64,000 bases of DNA. Source: DAOUAT01 sp964551735 (lineage in GTDB: Bacteria; Chloroflexota; Anaerolineae; CG2-30-64-16). The notes beneath the pieces were generated by a model that was not told where the DNA came from, ran no database searches, and was given only the letters and a program-made list of their open reading frames with translations. The stretch covers positions 1 to 64,000 of the forward strand of contig CAZKEF010000006.1 in NCBI GenBank assembly GCA_964551735.1, written 5' to 3'. How positions within the stretch are numbered: the stretch's first letter is position 1; the number at the start of each line of letters is the position of its first letter. Position numbers and translations under genes: made by a program. This document shows positions 50,984 to 59,487 of this stretch, piece after piece.

Positions 50984-52534
50984 ATGCCTGAGGACAAGCT
51001 CAAGGTGGGCGGTCTGCCCAAACCGCGCCCCGTCACCATCGTCATCTTCGGCGCCAGCGGCGACTTGACGGAGCGCAAACTGATCCCGGCGCTCTACACC
51101 CTCTACGTCGAAGATCGCCTACCCGATCATTTCGCGATGCTGGGCGTAGCGCGCACTGATTTCGGCGAGGATGCGGATCAGGGATTTCGCGACCACTTGG
51201 CTGTCGGCGCGGGCGAGCACGCGCGCGTCAACGGCGGAGATGAGGCCGCCTGGGCCGCTTTCGCGGGGCACCTATATTACTGCCGCGGCGATTACGATGA
51301 TCCTGGCACCTACGCCGCGCTGGCGCAGCGGTTAGAGACGCTGGACGCTGGCTGCCAGACGTGCGGCAACCGCTTGTTCTACCTGGCCATGCCCCCCCAG
51401 CTTTACCCGGTCATCATCGCCCAGCTGGGTGCGGCGGGGTTGAACCAAAGCAAGGCCGGCTACACCCGCATCATCATCGAGAAACCCTTCGGCCGCGATC
51501 TGCCCAGCGCGCGGGCGCTCAACGCGCAGGTGCACGAGGTGTTCGACGAGGGCCAGGTCTACCGCATTGACCACTACCTGGGCAAAGAGACGGTCCAGAA
51601 CATCCTGGCCTTCCGCTTCGCCAACGCCATCTTCGAGCCGCTGTGGAATCGCAACTTCGTAGATCACGTGCAGATCACCGCGGCCGAGACCGTGGGCACC
51701 GACGGCCGCGCGGGTTACTACGACCAGGCCGGCGTGCTGCGCGACGTCGTGCAGAACCACCTGCTGCAACTACTGACCCTGACCGCCCTGGAGCCGCCGG
51801 CCGCGTTCAACGCCAAGTTCCTGCGCGACGAAAAGGTGAAGGTGCTGCAGGCTATTCGCCCCATAAACACGGAAGACGTGCCCCGCCACACCGTACGCGG
51901 TCAATACCGCACCTACCGGGACGAAAAAGGGGTCGCCCGCGGCTCGTCCACCGCGACCTTCGCCGCGCTGCGGCTCTTTGTAGACAACTGGCGCTGGCAG
52001 GGCGTGCCGCTCTACCTGCGCTCCGGCAAGCTCCTGCCGGCCAAGGTCACCGAGATCACGGTGCAGTTCAAAGATGTGCCGCACAAGCTGTTCCAGCAAG
52101 ACGTCAGCCGTACGCCGCACGCCAACTTCCTCAGCTTCTGCATCCAGCCTAACGAGGGGATGCACCTGCGGTTCGAAACCAAAGAACCGGGCGCGGGCAT
52201 GCGCACCCGCTCGGTGGAGATGGACTTCCAGTTCGGGGACGAGTTCGGCCATGCGGCGCTGCCCGACGCCTACGAGCGGCTGCTGCTGGATGCGATGGCC
52301 GGCGACGCCTCCCTGTTCGCGCGGGCGGACGAGATCGAGTTGAGTTGGCAGATCATTGACCCTATCCAGGCCGGGTGGGATCAGGCCGCGGCCGCGATGG
52401 CCCAGGGCAAACGCATTGAAACCGCGCCGCCGCTGGAATTCTACGAGCAGGGCACCTGGGGCCCGCCCGGCGCAGATCACATGCTGACCGAGACCGGCCG
52501 CCATTGGCGGTTCGGGTGTCAGCGCGACAAGTAA
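50984..52534 (+). CDS. zwf: Glucose-6-phosphate 1-dehydrogenase
   Basis: First enzyme of the oxidative pentose phosphate pathway. 516 residues with the dinucleotide-binding IVIFGASGDLTERKLIPALY near residues 19-38, IIIEKPFGRDL, the active-site signature RIDHYLGKE (194-202), and FRFANAIFEPLWNRNFVDHV, followed by EPPAAFNAKFLRDEKVKVL. The C-terminal catalytic fold ends in WRFGCQRDK. GAGG lies 6 bases before the ATG at 50984. pgl lies downstream after a 219-base gap that contains repeats. No 6-phosphogluconate dehydrogenase is in the window. Confidence 0.97.
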   Translation: MPEDKLKVGGLPKPRPVTIVIFGASGDLTERKLIPALYTLYVEDRLPDHFAMLGVARTDFGEDADQGFRDHLAVGAGEHARVNGGDEAAWAAFAGHLYYCRGDYDDPGTYAALAQRLETLDAGCQTCGNRLFYLAMPPQLYPVIIAQLGAAGLNQSKAGYTRIIIEKPFGRDLPSARALNAQVHEVFDEGQVYRIDHYLGKETVQNILAFRFANAIFEPLWNRNFVDHVQITAAETVGTDGRAGYYDQAGVLRDVVQNHLLQLLTLTALEPPAAFNAKFLRDEKVKVLQAIRPINTEDVPRHTVRGQYRTYRDEKGVARGSSTATFAALRLFVDNWRWQGVPLYLRSGKLLPAKVTEITVQFKDVPHKLFQQDVSRTPHANFLSFCIQPNEGMHLRFETKEPGAGMRTRSVEMDFQFGDEFGHAALPDAYERLLLDAMAGDASLFARADEIELSWQIIDPIQAGWDQAAAAMAQGKRIETAPPLEFYEQGTWGPPGADHMLTETGRHWRFGCQRDK

Positions 52535-52753
52535 CACAAGCCGCTGGATTGCAGCAGTACTGTATTGCCAGTGTACCCGAAAATAGAACGCGGACGACGC
52601 GGGCCACATGCCAGTTTCAGAGCAGTTGCTCATGCCGCGGGCGGCACCATAGCGCAGGAAAAAAGTAGTGGAGCCGCTTCGCGTGAGCGGGGTCAGGCAA
52701 GGCCCCGGCGTAGTCGAAGGATACTGCGGAAGCCGTTTTCAGAGCAGGCACAT
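52535..52753. other. zwf-pgl gap with partly repeated sequence
   Basis: No gene seen. TTTCAGAGCAG occurs twice, at about 52615 and just before the pgl ATG, both followed by an ATG-containing stretch, as if a piece of the pgl leader had been duplicated. No clear promoter. GGAGCCGCTTCGCGTGAGCG in between resembles repeat DNA. Confidence 0.4.
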
Positions 52754-53557
52754 ATGCCCAACCCAACCATCGAGATCTACCATGACCCCGCCGCGTTAGC
52801 CAACGCCGCAGCGCAGCACTTCGTCCGTGCTGCCAACGCGGCCGCAGTCGAACGCGGCGTCTTCGCCGTGGCACTGGCCGGCGGCTCGACCCCGGCCGGG
52901 CTGTATCGCCTCCTGGCCGAGCCAGCCTGGGCTGCGCAGTTGGACTGGAGCCGAACGTTAGTTTGCTTCGGCGACGAACGCTGCGTGCCACCGGATCACA
53001 CCTGGAGCAACTATCGTATGGCACGCGAGGCCCTGCTCGACGCCGTGCCGCTGCCCCCGGCCAACATCCTGCGCATACCCGGTGAATTGGCGCCGGCGGC
53101 GGCGGCGGCAGCCTACGCGACCGCCCTGCGCCGCGCCTTCGGCCTGCGCGGGGCCGGTCGGCCGGTTTTCGACCTCATCCTGCTAGGCATGGGCGATGAC
53201 GGGCACACGGCGTCGCTGTTCCCCGGCATGCCCGCGCTGCACGAGCGGCGGCGGATCGTCGTGGCATCCATGGTGCCGGACACCGTGCAGCCGGCCGTCG
53301 CGCGCGTCACGCTGACATTCCCGGTCCTGAACGCATCCCGCCACGTGATGTTTCTGGTGGCAGGCGCGGGCAAGGCTGAGAAGGTGCGCGCGATTCTAGG
53401 CAGCGAGGGCGTTACGCCAGGTACACCAGTCCGCGAAGGCGGACTTCGCAACGGTGGCCGCGACCGCGGTCGCCAGGCATTCCCGGCCGGCCAGGTGCAG
53501 CCCCAGCACGGCAGACTGACCTGGCTGCTGGACCGCGCGGCCGCGAGACAAAAGTGA
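52754..53557 (+). CDS. pgl: 6-phosphogluconolactonase
   Basis: DevB-type lactonase of the oxidative pentose phosphate pathway, 267 residues. It shows VALAGGSTPAGLYRLLAE, VCFGDERCVPPDHTWSNYRM, DLILLGMGDDGHTASLFPG and VARVTLTFPVLNASRHVMFL, then GKAEKVRAIL. The end (FPAGQVQPQHGRLTWLLDRA) is the conserved C-terminus. Between IL and FPAG lies a Gly/Arg-rich stretch (about 218-242) that is longer than in relatives. It contains a small GTCCGC/GCGGAC palindrome and is probably another in-frame repeat insertion. An AGAGCAGG stretch precedes the ATG at 52754; the ribosome site is weak. Confidence 0.92.
   Translation: MPNPTIEIYHDPAALANAAAQHFVRAANAAAVERGVFAVALAGGSTPAGLYRLLAEPAWAAQLDWSRTLVCFGDERCVPPDHTWSNYRMAREALLDAVPLPPANILRIPGELAPAAAAAAYATALRRAFGLRGAGRPVFDLILLGMGDDGHTASLFPGMPALHERRRIVVASMVPDTVQPAVARVTLTFPVLNASRHVMFLVAGAGKAEKVRAILGSEGVTPGTPVREGGLRNGGRDRGRQAFPAGQVQPQHGRLTWLLDRAAARQK
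53429..53449. repeat. Small palindrome inside pgl
   Basis: GTCCGC-GAAG-GCGGAC, overlapping GCGAAG/CTTCGC. In frame, coding for part of an extra loop near the lactonase C-terminus. Confidence 0.5.
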
Positions 53558-53570
53558 AGGGTGTTTTCTG

Positions 53571-54020
53571 ATGGGCAAACGCGGAGAAGGTTGGTTCTTG
53601 CTCCAAATGGCGCTGTTCGCCGTCATCTTGTTCGCGCCGCAGGCGACTTGCTTCGCGTGCCCGCCGTGGCTGAAGGGGGTTGGGCTGCTCATCCTGGCGG
53701 CCGGCGGGCTGTTCGGCACCTGGGGCATGATCGCGCTGGGCCGCAACCTGACGCCGTTCCCAAAGCCACTCGAAGGCGGCGAGCTGGTCACCCACGGTCC
53801 GTACCGCTTCGTGCGCCACCCGATCTACGCCGGGCTGATCTTCGGCACGTTGGGCTGGGCGATGTTCCGGGCCAACCTATTGGGGCTGGGCCTGGCCGCA
53901 GTACTATTCACCTTCTTCGACCTGAAATCGCGCCGCGAGGAAGGGTGGTTATGCGAGACGTATGCCGGCTACGAGGCCTATCAGCGGCAAGTGCGTAAGC
54001 TGATCCCGTGGGTGTATTGA
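53571..54020 (+). CDS. Isoprenylcysteine carboxyl methyltransferase-like membrane protein
   Basis: Integral membrane methyltransferase-like protein of 149 residues, four predicted segments. The AdoMet-site motifs of the ICMT/PEMT family are present: HGPYRFVRHPIYAGLIFGTL (about 75-94), then REEGWLCETYAGYEAYQRQV near the end with the conserved Glu pair. The target is unknown; bacteria rarely have prenylated proteins, so lipid or small-molecule methylation is more likely. GAAGGG lies upstream of the ATG. It follows pgl by 13 bases. Confidence 0.85.
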   Translation: MGKRGEGWFLLQMALFAVILFAPQATCFACPPWLKGVGLLILAAGGLFGTWGMIALGRNLTPFPKPLEGGELVTHGPYRFVRHPIYAGLIFGTLGWAMFRANLLGLGLAAVLFTFFDLKSRREEGWLCETYAGYEAYQRQVRKLIPWVY

Positions 54021-54066
54021 GGGAGATGGGGAGAGGGGGAGCTAGTCTCCCTGTCTCCCCGTCTCC
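54021..54066. repeat. GGAGA/TCTCC inverted repeat between converging genes
   Basis: GGGAGATGGGGAGAGGGGGA is mirrored by CTCCCTGTCTCCCCGTCTCC. Same family as 48454-48526; it could act as a bidirectional 3'-end hairpin. Confidence 0.7.
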
Positions 54067-54068
54067 GG

Positions 54069-54779
54069 CTACAGCCAACCCTGATTCCGGCCCAGGTCGG
54101 AAAGGATCGGCAGGTTGACACGCTTGCCGTTGTAGGCTTGCAGGGCATAGTAGAGGCCCAGCACGTGCGGCACGAAGAACAACGGCCACAGGCAGATCAG
54201 GCCGATGCCCAGCGTCACCACGCCCACGATCGCGTACGCGACGCCGATCACGATCTCATACACGATGCCTGCCGCGTAGAACAATAGCGAGGACACCGCG
54301 TGATGCCGCTGGAACGCGCGCTCCTTGCTAGTCGGCGATAGCAGCTGGATGATGGACACGATGGGCAGCTGCAGGATAACCATTGTGAACCAGGCCAGCG
54401 CGGCCATCAGCCGGTCGTCGCTGGTCTCTTCAGGCGCCACACTGGCCTTCAGGGCCGGTGGAGGCAGCAGGGGGGGCTCGGGGATGGCAGGGACGCGCTC
54501 ATCTATGGCCGGCGCTGCTTCGGGCGCGACCGATGCCGCGAGAACGGCGGGTTCTTCTTCAGCTACGTTCGCTTCCGCTGCGTTCACTTCCACTTCGGGT
54601 ACGGCTGGCGCCTCAAACGCAGCCGGCTCGACCGCCGGCGGCGTCAACTCCTCGGCCAGGTCCCGCAATTGGCCGGTCACTTCTGCCGCAGTTTGGTTCA
54701 GCTTCTCCACCAACGTTTCCTCAACGGCCGGCGGCTCCGGCAGCTCAGGCGGAGTGATGGCGTGTTCTTGATCAGACAT
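54069..54779 (-). CDS. DUF4870 membrane protein with long acidic N-terminus
   Basis: 236 residues. Residues 1-130 are Pro/Glu/Ala/Val-rich and acidic, without predicted fold. The C-terminal DUF4870 domain (about 135-225) has three membrane segments and the family pattern KERAFQRHHAVSSLLFYAAG, then a VGVVTLGIGLICLWPL helix and YALQAYNGKRVNLPILSDL at the end. Function unknown. GAGGAGG lies close before the ATG at 54777-54779. It is convergent with the ICMT gene and divergent from the LiaF-like genes. Confidence 0.85.
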   Translation of the reverse strand: MSDQEHAITPPELPEPPAVEETLVEKLNQTAAEVTGQLRDLAEELTPPAVEPAAFEAPAVPEVEVNAAEANVAEEEPAVLAASVAPEAAPAIDERVPAIPEPPLLPPPALKASVAPEETSDDRLMAALAWFTMVILQLPIVSIIQLLSPTSKERAFQRHHAVSSLLFYAAGIVYEIVIGVAYAIVGVVTLGIGLICLWPLFFVPHVLGLYYALQAYNGKRVNLPILSDLGRNQGWL

Positions 54780-54998
54780 GTTTCCTCCTCGCGGTGAGTG
54801 TCTTTTGCCCATCATTACGCATCCCGGCCCGGGAGGTTTCACCCTGACCTTCCCTGCCTGATAACTCAAACCGACCCCAGGTTTCTCGCGCATGATCTCT
54901 CAGCGCGGCCAGCGGCGCAACCTACCGGCAAGGCCTGCGTATAGCTGGTTGATGCCGGTTCTTCTGTACCGGCCAGCATTGCACAGGAGGATATCATT

Positions 54999-55634
54999 AT
55001 GAAAAGCGGTCGTACGTATTTGGGCGTTGGGGCGCTGCTGATCGTCCTCGGTTTGTTGTTCCTGCTCCAGAACTTCGGCCTGTTCGGCAGCCTGGAGAAC
55101 GTTATCTGGCTGGTGCTCTTCGGTGCAGGCGGCCTGGCGTTCCTGTGGGTCTTCTTCAGCAACCGGGAGCAGTGGTGGGCCATCATCCCTGGTTTCACGC
55201 TGTTGGGCCTGGCCTTTCTGATCGGTTTTGGTGAGTACATGGGCGCCTGGGGCGGCGCGTTATTCCTGGGCGCCATCGGCCTCAGCTTTTGGGTGATCTA
55301 CCTGCTCCGGCGGGACTTCTGGTGGGCGATCATCCCCGGCGGCGCACTGATCACATTGGCCCTGGTGGCTGGCCTGTCCGAAGTCCTGACGGATGATGAT
55401 GGCATGGCCATCGGCGGCATCCTGTTCCTGGGCTTTGCGCTCACCTTCCTGCTGGTCTACCTGGCGCCGGCGCCGCACGGCCGCATGAAGTGGGCGCTGA
55501 TCCCGGCGGGTATCTTGGGCGTGATGGGCGTCATGTTCTTGCTCTCACTGGGCGGCTTCATCAACTACGCCCTGGCGCTTGGCCTGATCCTGGTCGGCGG
55601 CTTCCTGGTGGTACGCGCGGTGATGCGCAAGTAG
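54999..55634 (+). CDS. Membrane protein with tandem LiaF-type transmembrane units
   Basis: Polytopic protein of 211 residues made of related units: each has a hydrophobic pair followed by a WWAIIPG signature (about residues 58-64 and 107-113), with a related KWALIPAG at about 165. LGVGALLIVLGLLFLLQNFG near the start is the usual LiaF/DUF5668-type transmembrane motif. No soluble domain. Together with the next two genes it makes a membrane-stress-flavoured trio. AGGAGG precedes the ATG at 54999. Confidence 0.75.
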   Translation: MKSGRTYLGVGALLIVLGLLFLLQNFGLFGSLENVIWLVLFGAGGLAFLWVFFSNREQWWAIIPGFTLLGLAFLIGFGEYMGAWGGALFLGAIGLSFWVIYLLRRDFWWAIIPGGALITLALVAGLSEVLTDDDGMAIGGILFLGFALTFLLVYLAPAPHGRMKWALIPAGILGVMGVMFLLSLGGFINYALALGLILVGGFLVVRAVMRK

Positions 55635-55707
55635 CGCTGCCAAAATGGCCGGTGCGCCGCAAGCTGGCCGCTTGCGCTGATCTCCCGATAATGGGCCTGG
55701 AGGTTCC

Positions 55708-56166
55708 ATGAATAACCGTTTGTATCGCAGCCGCACCGACCAGATGATCGGCGGCGTGTGTGGTGGTCTGGCTGAATACCTGAAGATTGACTCGACCCTG
55801 ATCCGCCTGTTCTTCGTGCTGTTGGGGCTGGGCACCGGCGTGGGCGTGGCGCTCTATCTGATCTTGTGGATCATCATCCCCTACGAAGGTGAGGGCGAGG
55901 CAGGGACCGCAGAAACGCGCCGTGCAGGTGCGGATGAGGTAGCCGAACGGGTGCGCTCGCTAGGGAGCGATGTGCAGCGGGCGTTTCAGCAGCCCAACCC
56001 CAAAGCCGGCCTCGTGGTCGGCGCCGGGTTGATCATCCTGGGCCTGGCGTTCCTGATTGACACCCTGAACCTGCCCTGGCTGCGATGGCTGCGCTTCGAC
56101 ACCTTTTGGCCGGTGCTGCTGATCCTGGCCGGCGCGGTGCTGATCTGGCGGCGGCTGCGCGACTGA
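55708..56166 (+). CDS. PspC-domain protein with LiaF-type transmembrane part
   Basis: 152 residues. N-terminal PspC domain: NNRLYRSRTDQMIGGVCGGL followed by AEYLKIDSTLIRLFFVLLGL and an LILWIIIPYE helix (about 1-58). A charged linker follows, then a LiaF-type membrane pair (GLVVGAGLIILGLAFLIDTL, WPVLLILAGAVLIWRR). PspC proteins sense or respond to membrane stress in phage-shock-type systems. TGGAGG precedes the ATG at 55708. Neighbours are LiaF-like on both sides. Confidence 0.9.
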   Translation: MNNRLYRSRTDQMIGGVCGGLAEYLKIDSTLIRLFFVLLGLGTGVGVALYLILWIIIPYEGEGEAGTAETRRAGADEVAERVRSLGSDVQRAFQQPNPKAGLVVGAGLIILGLAFLIDTLNLPWLRWLRFDTFWPVLLILAGAVLIWRRLRD

Positions 56167-56220
56167 ATTGTGCCCGGCGACCGAGGTCGCGGGTTCATCC
56201 ACCAGGAAGCAGACGCCGAG

Positions 56221-56287
56221 CACCCTGAGCTCGTCGAAGGGGGTGGCCTCTGGGCAGAGTGTCATCCTTCGACAAGCTCAGGATGAC
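56221..56287. repeat. CCTTCGAC/GCTCAGG palindrome
   Basis: CACCCTGAGCTCGTCGAAGG (56221-56240) is mirrored by CCTTCGACAAGCTCAGGATG (56266 onwards). It sits just before the LiaF-like gene; a fragment of the same family lies inside radA. Confidence 0.85.
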
Positions 56288-56311
56288 GGACATCTTTGGA
56301 GGAGTTTGATC

Positions 56312-57232
56312 ATGGACGAACGTCATTATCGCGGCGGCCTGGTCTGGCCGGTGATCCTGATCGGGGCCGGCGTCGTGTTTCTCTTGAACAACATGGGGCT
56401 GCTCAGTTGGAGCATCTGGGAGACGCTGTTGCGGCTGTGGCCGGTGCTGCTGATCGCCATCGGCCTGGACATTCTGATCGGCCGGCACTCCCGGCTGGGG
56501 TCGCTGCTCGTGGCGCTGCTGCTCGTGGGCGTGCTGGCCGCGGCCATCGCATGGGGGGTGCCTGCACTCGGCTCGACCGCAGGCGACGCGTCCCAGGTCG
56601 ATCGCACGGAAACGATTGCTGAGGACCTCAAAGGCGCGACCGAGGCTGAGGTGGAGATCCGCTTCGGCGCCGGCGTCCTCTACCTGGCCGCGTTGCCCGA
56701 GGGCAGCGGTCAACTGCTCGCCGGCAAAGCGGACCTGAGCAAAGGCGAGGGCCTGCGCCTGGCGCACGACGGCAACCGGCTGGAGCTACACAGCCAGGGC
56801 ACATGGACGACGGTGCCGAACATTCGGGCGGACGAGCGCAAGGTGTGGGACCTGGAGCTGAACCGGGACATCCCCATTGACTTGCAGATCAACACCGGCG
56901 TGGGCCGTTCCAGTATTGACCTGACCCAGATCAACCTGCGCAGCCTGGACATCAGCGGCGGTGTGGGCCAGGCCACGATCAAGCTGGCGCAGCGCGGCCG
57001 TTACGAGGTGGAGATTGACGGCGGCATCGGTGAGATCATCTTGAGCCTGCCGCCCGGGCTGGCTGCGCGCGTGACCGTGGATGGTGGACTGGGCGGCGTG
57101 AGCGTGGATGGCGACTTTAACCGACGCAACGACCAGTACATCTCTTCGAATTTCGACACGGCGGCGAACCGGGCCGAAGTGAATGTGGATGGCGGCATCG
57201 GCCGCATCGTGATCCGCCAGACGTCGGAGTGA
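56312..57232 (+). CDS. LiaF-like membrane protein with toast-rack adhesin-like domain
   Basis: 306 residues. The N-terminus has three or four membrane segments of LiaF/DUF5668 type (WPVILIGAGVVFLLNNMGLL, LWPVLLIAIGLDILIGRH, LVALLLVGVLAAAIAWGV). Residues 115-306 form a repetitive beta domain of the toast-rack/DUF2154-like kind (IDLQINTGVGRSSIDLTQIN, LDISGGVGQATIKLAQRG, VEIDGGIGEIILSLP, VNVDGGIGRIVIRQ). Such proteins regulate envelope-stress two-component systems in Firmicutes. GGAGGAG precedes the ATG. No LiaRS-type kinase/regulator pair lies in the window. Confidence 0.85.
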   Translation: MDERHYRGGLVWPVILIGAGVVFLLNNMGLLSWSIWETLLRLWPVLLIAIGLDILIGRHSRLGSLLVALLLVGVLAAAIAWGVPALGSTAGDASQVDRTETIAEDLKGATEAEVEIRFGAGVLYLAALPEGSGQLLAGKADLSKGEGLRLAHDGNRLELHSQGTWTTVPNIRADERKVWDLELNRDIPIDLQINTGVGRSSIDLTQINLRSLDISGGVGQATIKLAQRGRYEVEIDGGIGEIILSLPPGLAARVTVDGGLGGVSVDGDFNRRNDQYISSNFDTAANRAEVNVDGGIGRIVIRQTSE

Positions 57233-57303
57233 CGGTGGCTGCAACCCACCGCCTGAAAGGGAGAAGGCCCTTGCAGGGCCTAACCGGTTGGTTCGCGGCA
57301 GCG

Positions 57304-57348
57304 CCTGAGGGCGCTTCTCACTTTGAGGCGGGGATTTCCAATCACTGA
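57304..57348. repeat. 45-base direct repeat, copy 2
   Basis: It contains GCGCTTCTCACTTTGAGGCG and matches 23849-23893 at 41 of 45 positions. Confidence 0.7.
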
Positions 57349-57369
57349 CCGCCGGCTGGCCCAAGTCAA

Positions 57370-57401
57370 CCGTGTGGCGCATCGGCCGATGCGCCACACG
57401 G
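57370..57401. repeat. 32-base perfect palindrome
   Basis: CCGTGTGGCGCATCGG/CCGATGCGCCACACGG with no loop. It lies about 30 bases before a TATACT -10 candidate (57433-57438) for the ABC operon. It could be an operator or a cruciform/terminator-like element. Confidence 0.8.
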
Positions 57402-57503
57402 TGTGTCTTAGCACGCTTCCTTTTCCCTCATGTATACTTTCGTAAGATCGCTGCCGGAATAACCACTCAACCTGGCGCATACTCCAACACGGAGAGTTCA
57501 TTC

Positions 57504-58544
57504 ATGCCCGGACAACCTGCAATTCTGACGCAAGACCTGGCGCGCGTGTATAAGCTGCGCGGCACAAAACGCAAAGGCGAACCCAAAGAACTGGTCGCAC
57601 TCGACGGCGTCAACCTCGAGGTGTCCCCGGGCGAGCTGTTTGGCCTGCTCGGCCCGAACGGCGCGGGCAAGACCACGCTGATCAAGATCCTGACCACGCT
57701 GCTGTTGCCCACGCGAGGACGCGCGTTCGTCACCGGGCTTGATGTGGCCACCGACGCGCAGGAGGTCCGCCGGCGCATCAGTATGGTCAGTGGCGGCGAG
57801 ACCAGCGGTTACGGGCTGCTGACCGTGGAAGAAAACCTGTGGATGTTCGCCCGTTTCTACGGTCTGGAGACCAGAGAGGCCAAGCAGCGCATCGATGAGC
57901 TGATGGCAATCGTCGGCATCACCGACCGGGCGCGCACCAAGATCTCCGACCTGTCCACGGGTCTACGCCAGAAGATGAACTTCATCCGGGGCTTCATCAG
58001 CGACCCCGATGTGGTGTTCCTGGATGAGCCGACCCTAGGCCTGGACGTGGGCGCGGCGCGCCAGGTGCGCGCGTTCATCAAGGAGTGGATGGCGAAACAC
58101 CCCGACCGCACCGTGCTGCTGACAACGCACTACATGGCCGAGGCTGACGAACTGTGCGACCGGCTGGCGATTATTGACCACGGCAAGCTGCTGGCGCTAG
58201 ATACACCCGAGGCGCTGCGCCACCGGCTCCAGCGAGAAGCGATCTTTAAACTGAAGGTCGTGCCGCTGGGTCACCGGCCGCCCAACCGCGAGGACATGAT
58301 CGAAGCGGTGCCCGGTGTGCGCCAGGTCACCGTGACCGAAGGCGACAGCGTCACCGAGCTGACGCTGATCCTGGAGACCGAGGATGCGCTGGCGCGCGTC
58401 CTGGAGCACGTGAAGCAACGCGGCTCGGGGATGATCGCGCTGGAGAAACGGGAGCCGACCCTGGAAGATGTGTTCATTGACCTGGTGGGCCGGGGGTTGG
58501 ATGTGGATACAACGCGGCGGAATGAGACAGAGGCGGGGGGATGA
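57504..58544 (+). CDS. ABC transporter ATPase (ABC-2 exporter type)
   Basis: 346 residues. Walker A GPNGAGKTT (about 50-58), signature region LSTGLRQKMNFIRGFI, Walker B VVFLDEPTLGLD, then switch His in LLTTHYMAEADELCDRL. The C-terminal 100 residues (about 240-346) form a DrrA/NatA-like extension. Two permeases and a UbiA prenyltransferase follow in the same operon, so the exporter likely moves a lipid or hydrophobic product. GGAGAG precedes the ATG at 57504. A TATACT lies at 57433-57438, giving a leader of about 60 bases. Confidence 0.93.
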   Translation: MPGQPAILTQDLARVYKLRGTKRKGEPKELVALDGVNLEVSPGELFGLLGPNGAGKTTLIKILTTLLLPTRGRAFVTGLDVATDAQEVRRRISMVSGGETSGYGLLTVEENLWMFARFYGLETREAKQRIDELMAIVGITDRARTKISDLSTGLRQKMNFIRGFISDPDVVFLDEPTLGLDVGAARQVRAFIKEWMAKHPDRTVLLTTHYMAEADELCDRLAIIDHGKLLALDTPEALRHRLQREAIFKLKVVPLGHRPPNREDMIEAVPGVRQVTVTEGDSVTELTLILETEDALARVLEHVKQRGSGMIALEKREPTLEDVFIDLVGRGLDVDTTRRNETEAGG

Positions 58545-58562
58545 GGGAGAGAGGGTAGGAAT

Positions 58563-59411
58563 TTGACCGTAGATTCAACGCCGCGGGTGGCGAAGGCGAC
58601 CGGACTGCGGCTGTTTTGGGCCACCATGTGGGCACGGGCGTATCCGCGCATGGTGGGCGCCACGCGGGAGCGGAGCTGGCTCCTTTTCGAGACGCTGCTG
58701 CCGGTGCTGGGCGTGGCCGGCTACGTCTTCATTTATCGCGCCATCCAGGCACCGCCGGAGTTCACCGGGTTTGCTGTGCTCGGCGGCGCGATGACCGCGT
58801 TCTGGCTCAATGTGCTGTGGAGCATGGCCAGCCAGCTCTACTGGGACAAGGACCAGGGCAACCTGGAGCTCTACATCCTGGCGCCGGGGCCGATGATGGC
58901 AGTCCTGCTGGGCATGGCGGTCGGCGGCATGATCATGACCGCGACCCGCGCGGCGATCATCCTGGTGGTCTGTTCGCTGCTCTTCGGCGTGACCTATCAA
59001 ATCGCCAGCCTGCCGCTGCTGATCGGGGTCTTCCTGGTCACCCTGGCCGCGCTGTACGGCATGGGAATGCTGGGCGCCTCGGTCTTCCTGGTGGCCGGCC
59101 GTGAGGCGTGGCATCTCTCGAACCTGCTGCAGGAGCCGATCTACCTGGCCTCCGGCTTTTACTTCCCGGTCAAGGCGATGGGTGTCTGGGTGGCCACCTT
59201 TGCGTCCATCATCCCACTGACATTGGGCATGGACGCGATGCGGCAGCTTATCTTCGCCAACGGGCCGGCCCTGGGGTTCCTGTCAGTTCGGGTCGAGCTG
59301 GGCATCCTGATCGTGTTAGCGGTGGTCTTCATCACCGCGGCCTGGTGGGCGCTGGCACGCCTGGAGATGGTCGGCCGGCGTGAGGGAAGGTTAATCGAGC
59401 GGAGACGGTAA
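58563..59411 (+). CDS. ABC-2 type permease (first)
   Basis: 282 residues, six predicted membrane segments. Shared ABC-2 features: the early amphipathic ARAYPRMVGATRERSWLLFE, LWSMASQLYWDKDQGNLELY in the first loop and SVFLVAGREAWHLSNLLQEP before LASGFYFPVKAM, a pattern seen in drug/lipid exporters. TTG at 58563 follows AGGGTAGGAA. No ATG nearby fits. It is 18 bases after the ATPase. Confidence 0.88.
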   Translation: MTVDSTPRVAKATGLRLFWATMWARAYPRMVGATRERSWLLFETLLPVLGVAGYVFIYRAIQAPPEFTGFAVLGGAMTAFWLNVLWSMASQLYWDKDQGNLELYILAPGPMMAVLLGMAVGGMIMTATRAAIILVVCSLLFGVTYQIASLPLLIGVFLVTLAALYGMGMLGASVFLVAGREAWHLSNLLQEPIYLASGFYFPVKAMGVWVATFASIIPLTLGMDAMRQLIFANGPALGFLSVRVELGILIVLAVVFITAAWWALARLEMVGRREGRLIERRR

Positions 59412-59468
59412 GCGAATCAACGAATCAGCGAATCTGGAAAAGCCTCATTCGCCATTCGCTTATTCGCC
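59411..59468. repeat. GCGAATC-type inverted repeat
   Basis: AGCGAATCAACGAATCAGCG is mirrored by CATTCGCCATTCGCTTATTC. It lies between permease and UbiA genes, inside the operon. Confidence 0.65.
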
Positions 59469-59487
59469 ATTTTGACGGAAGGTGCAT

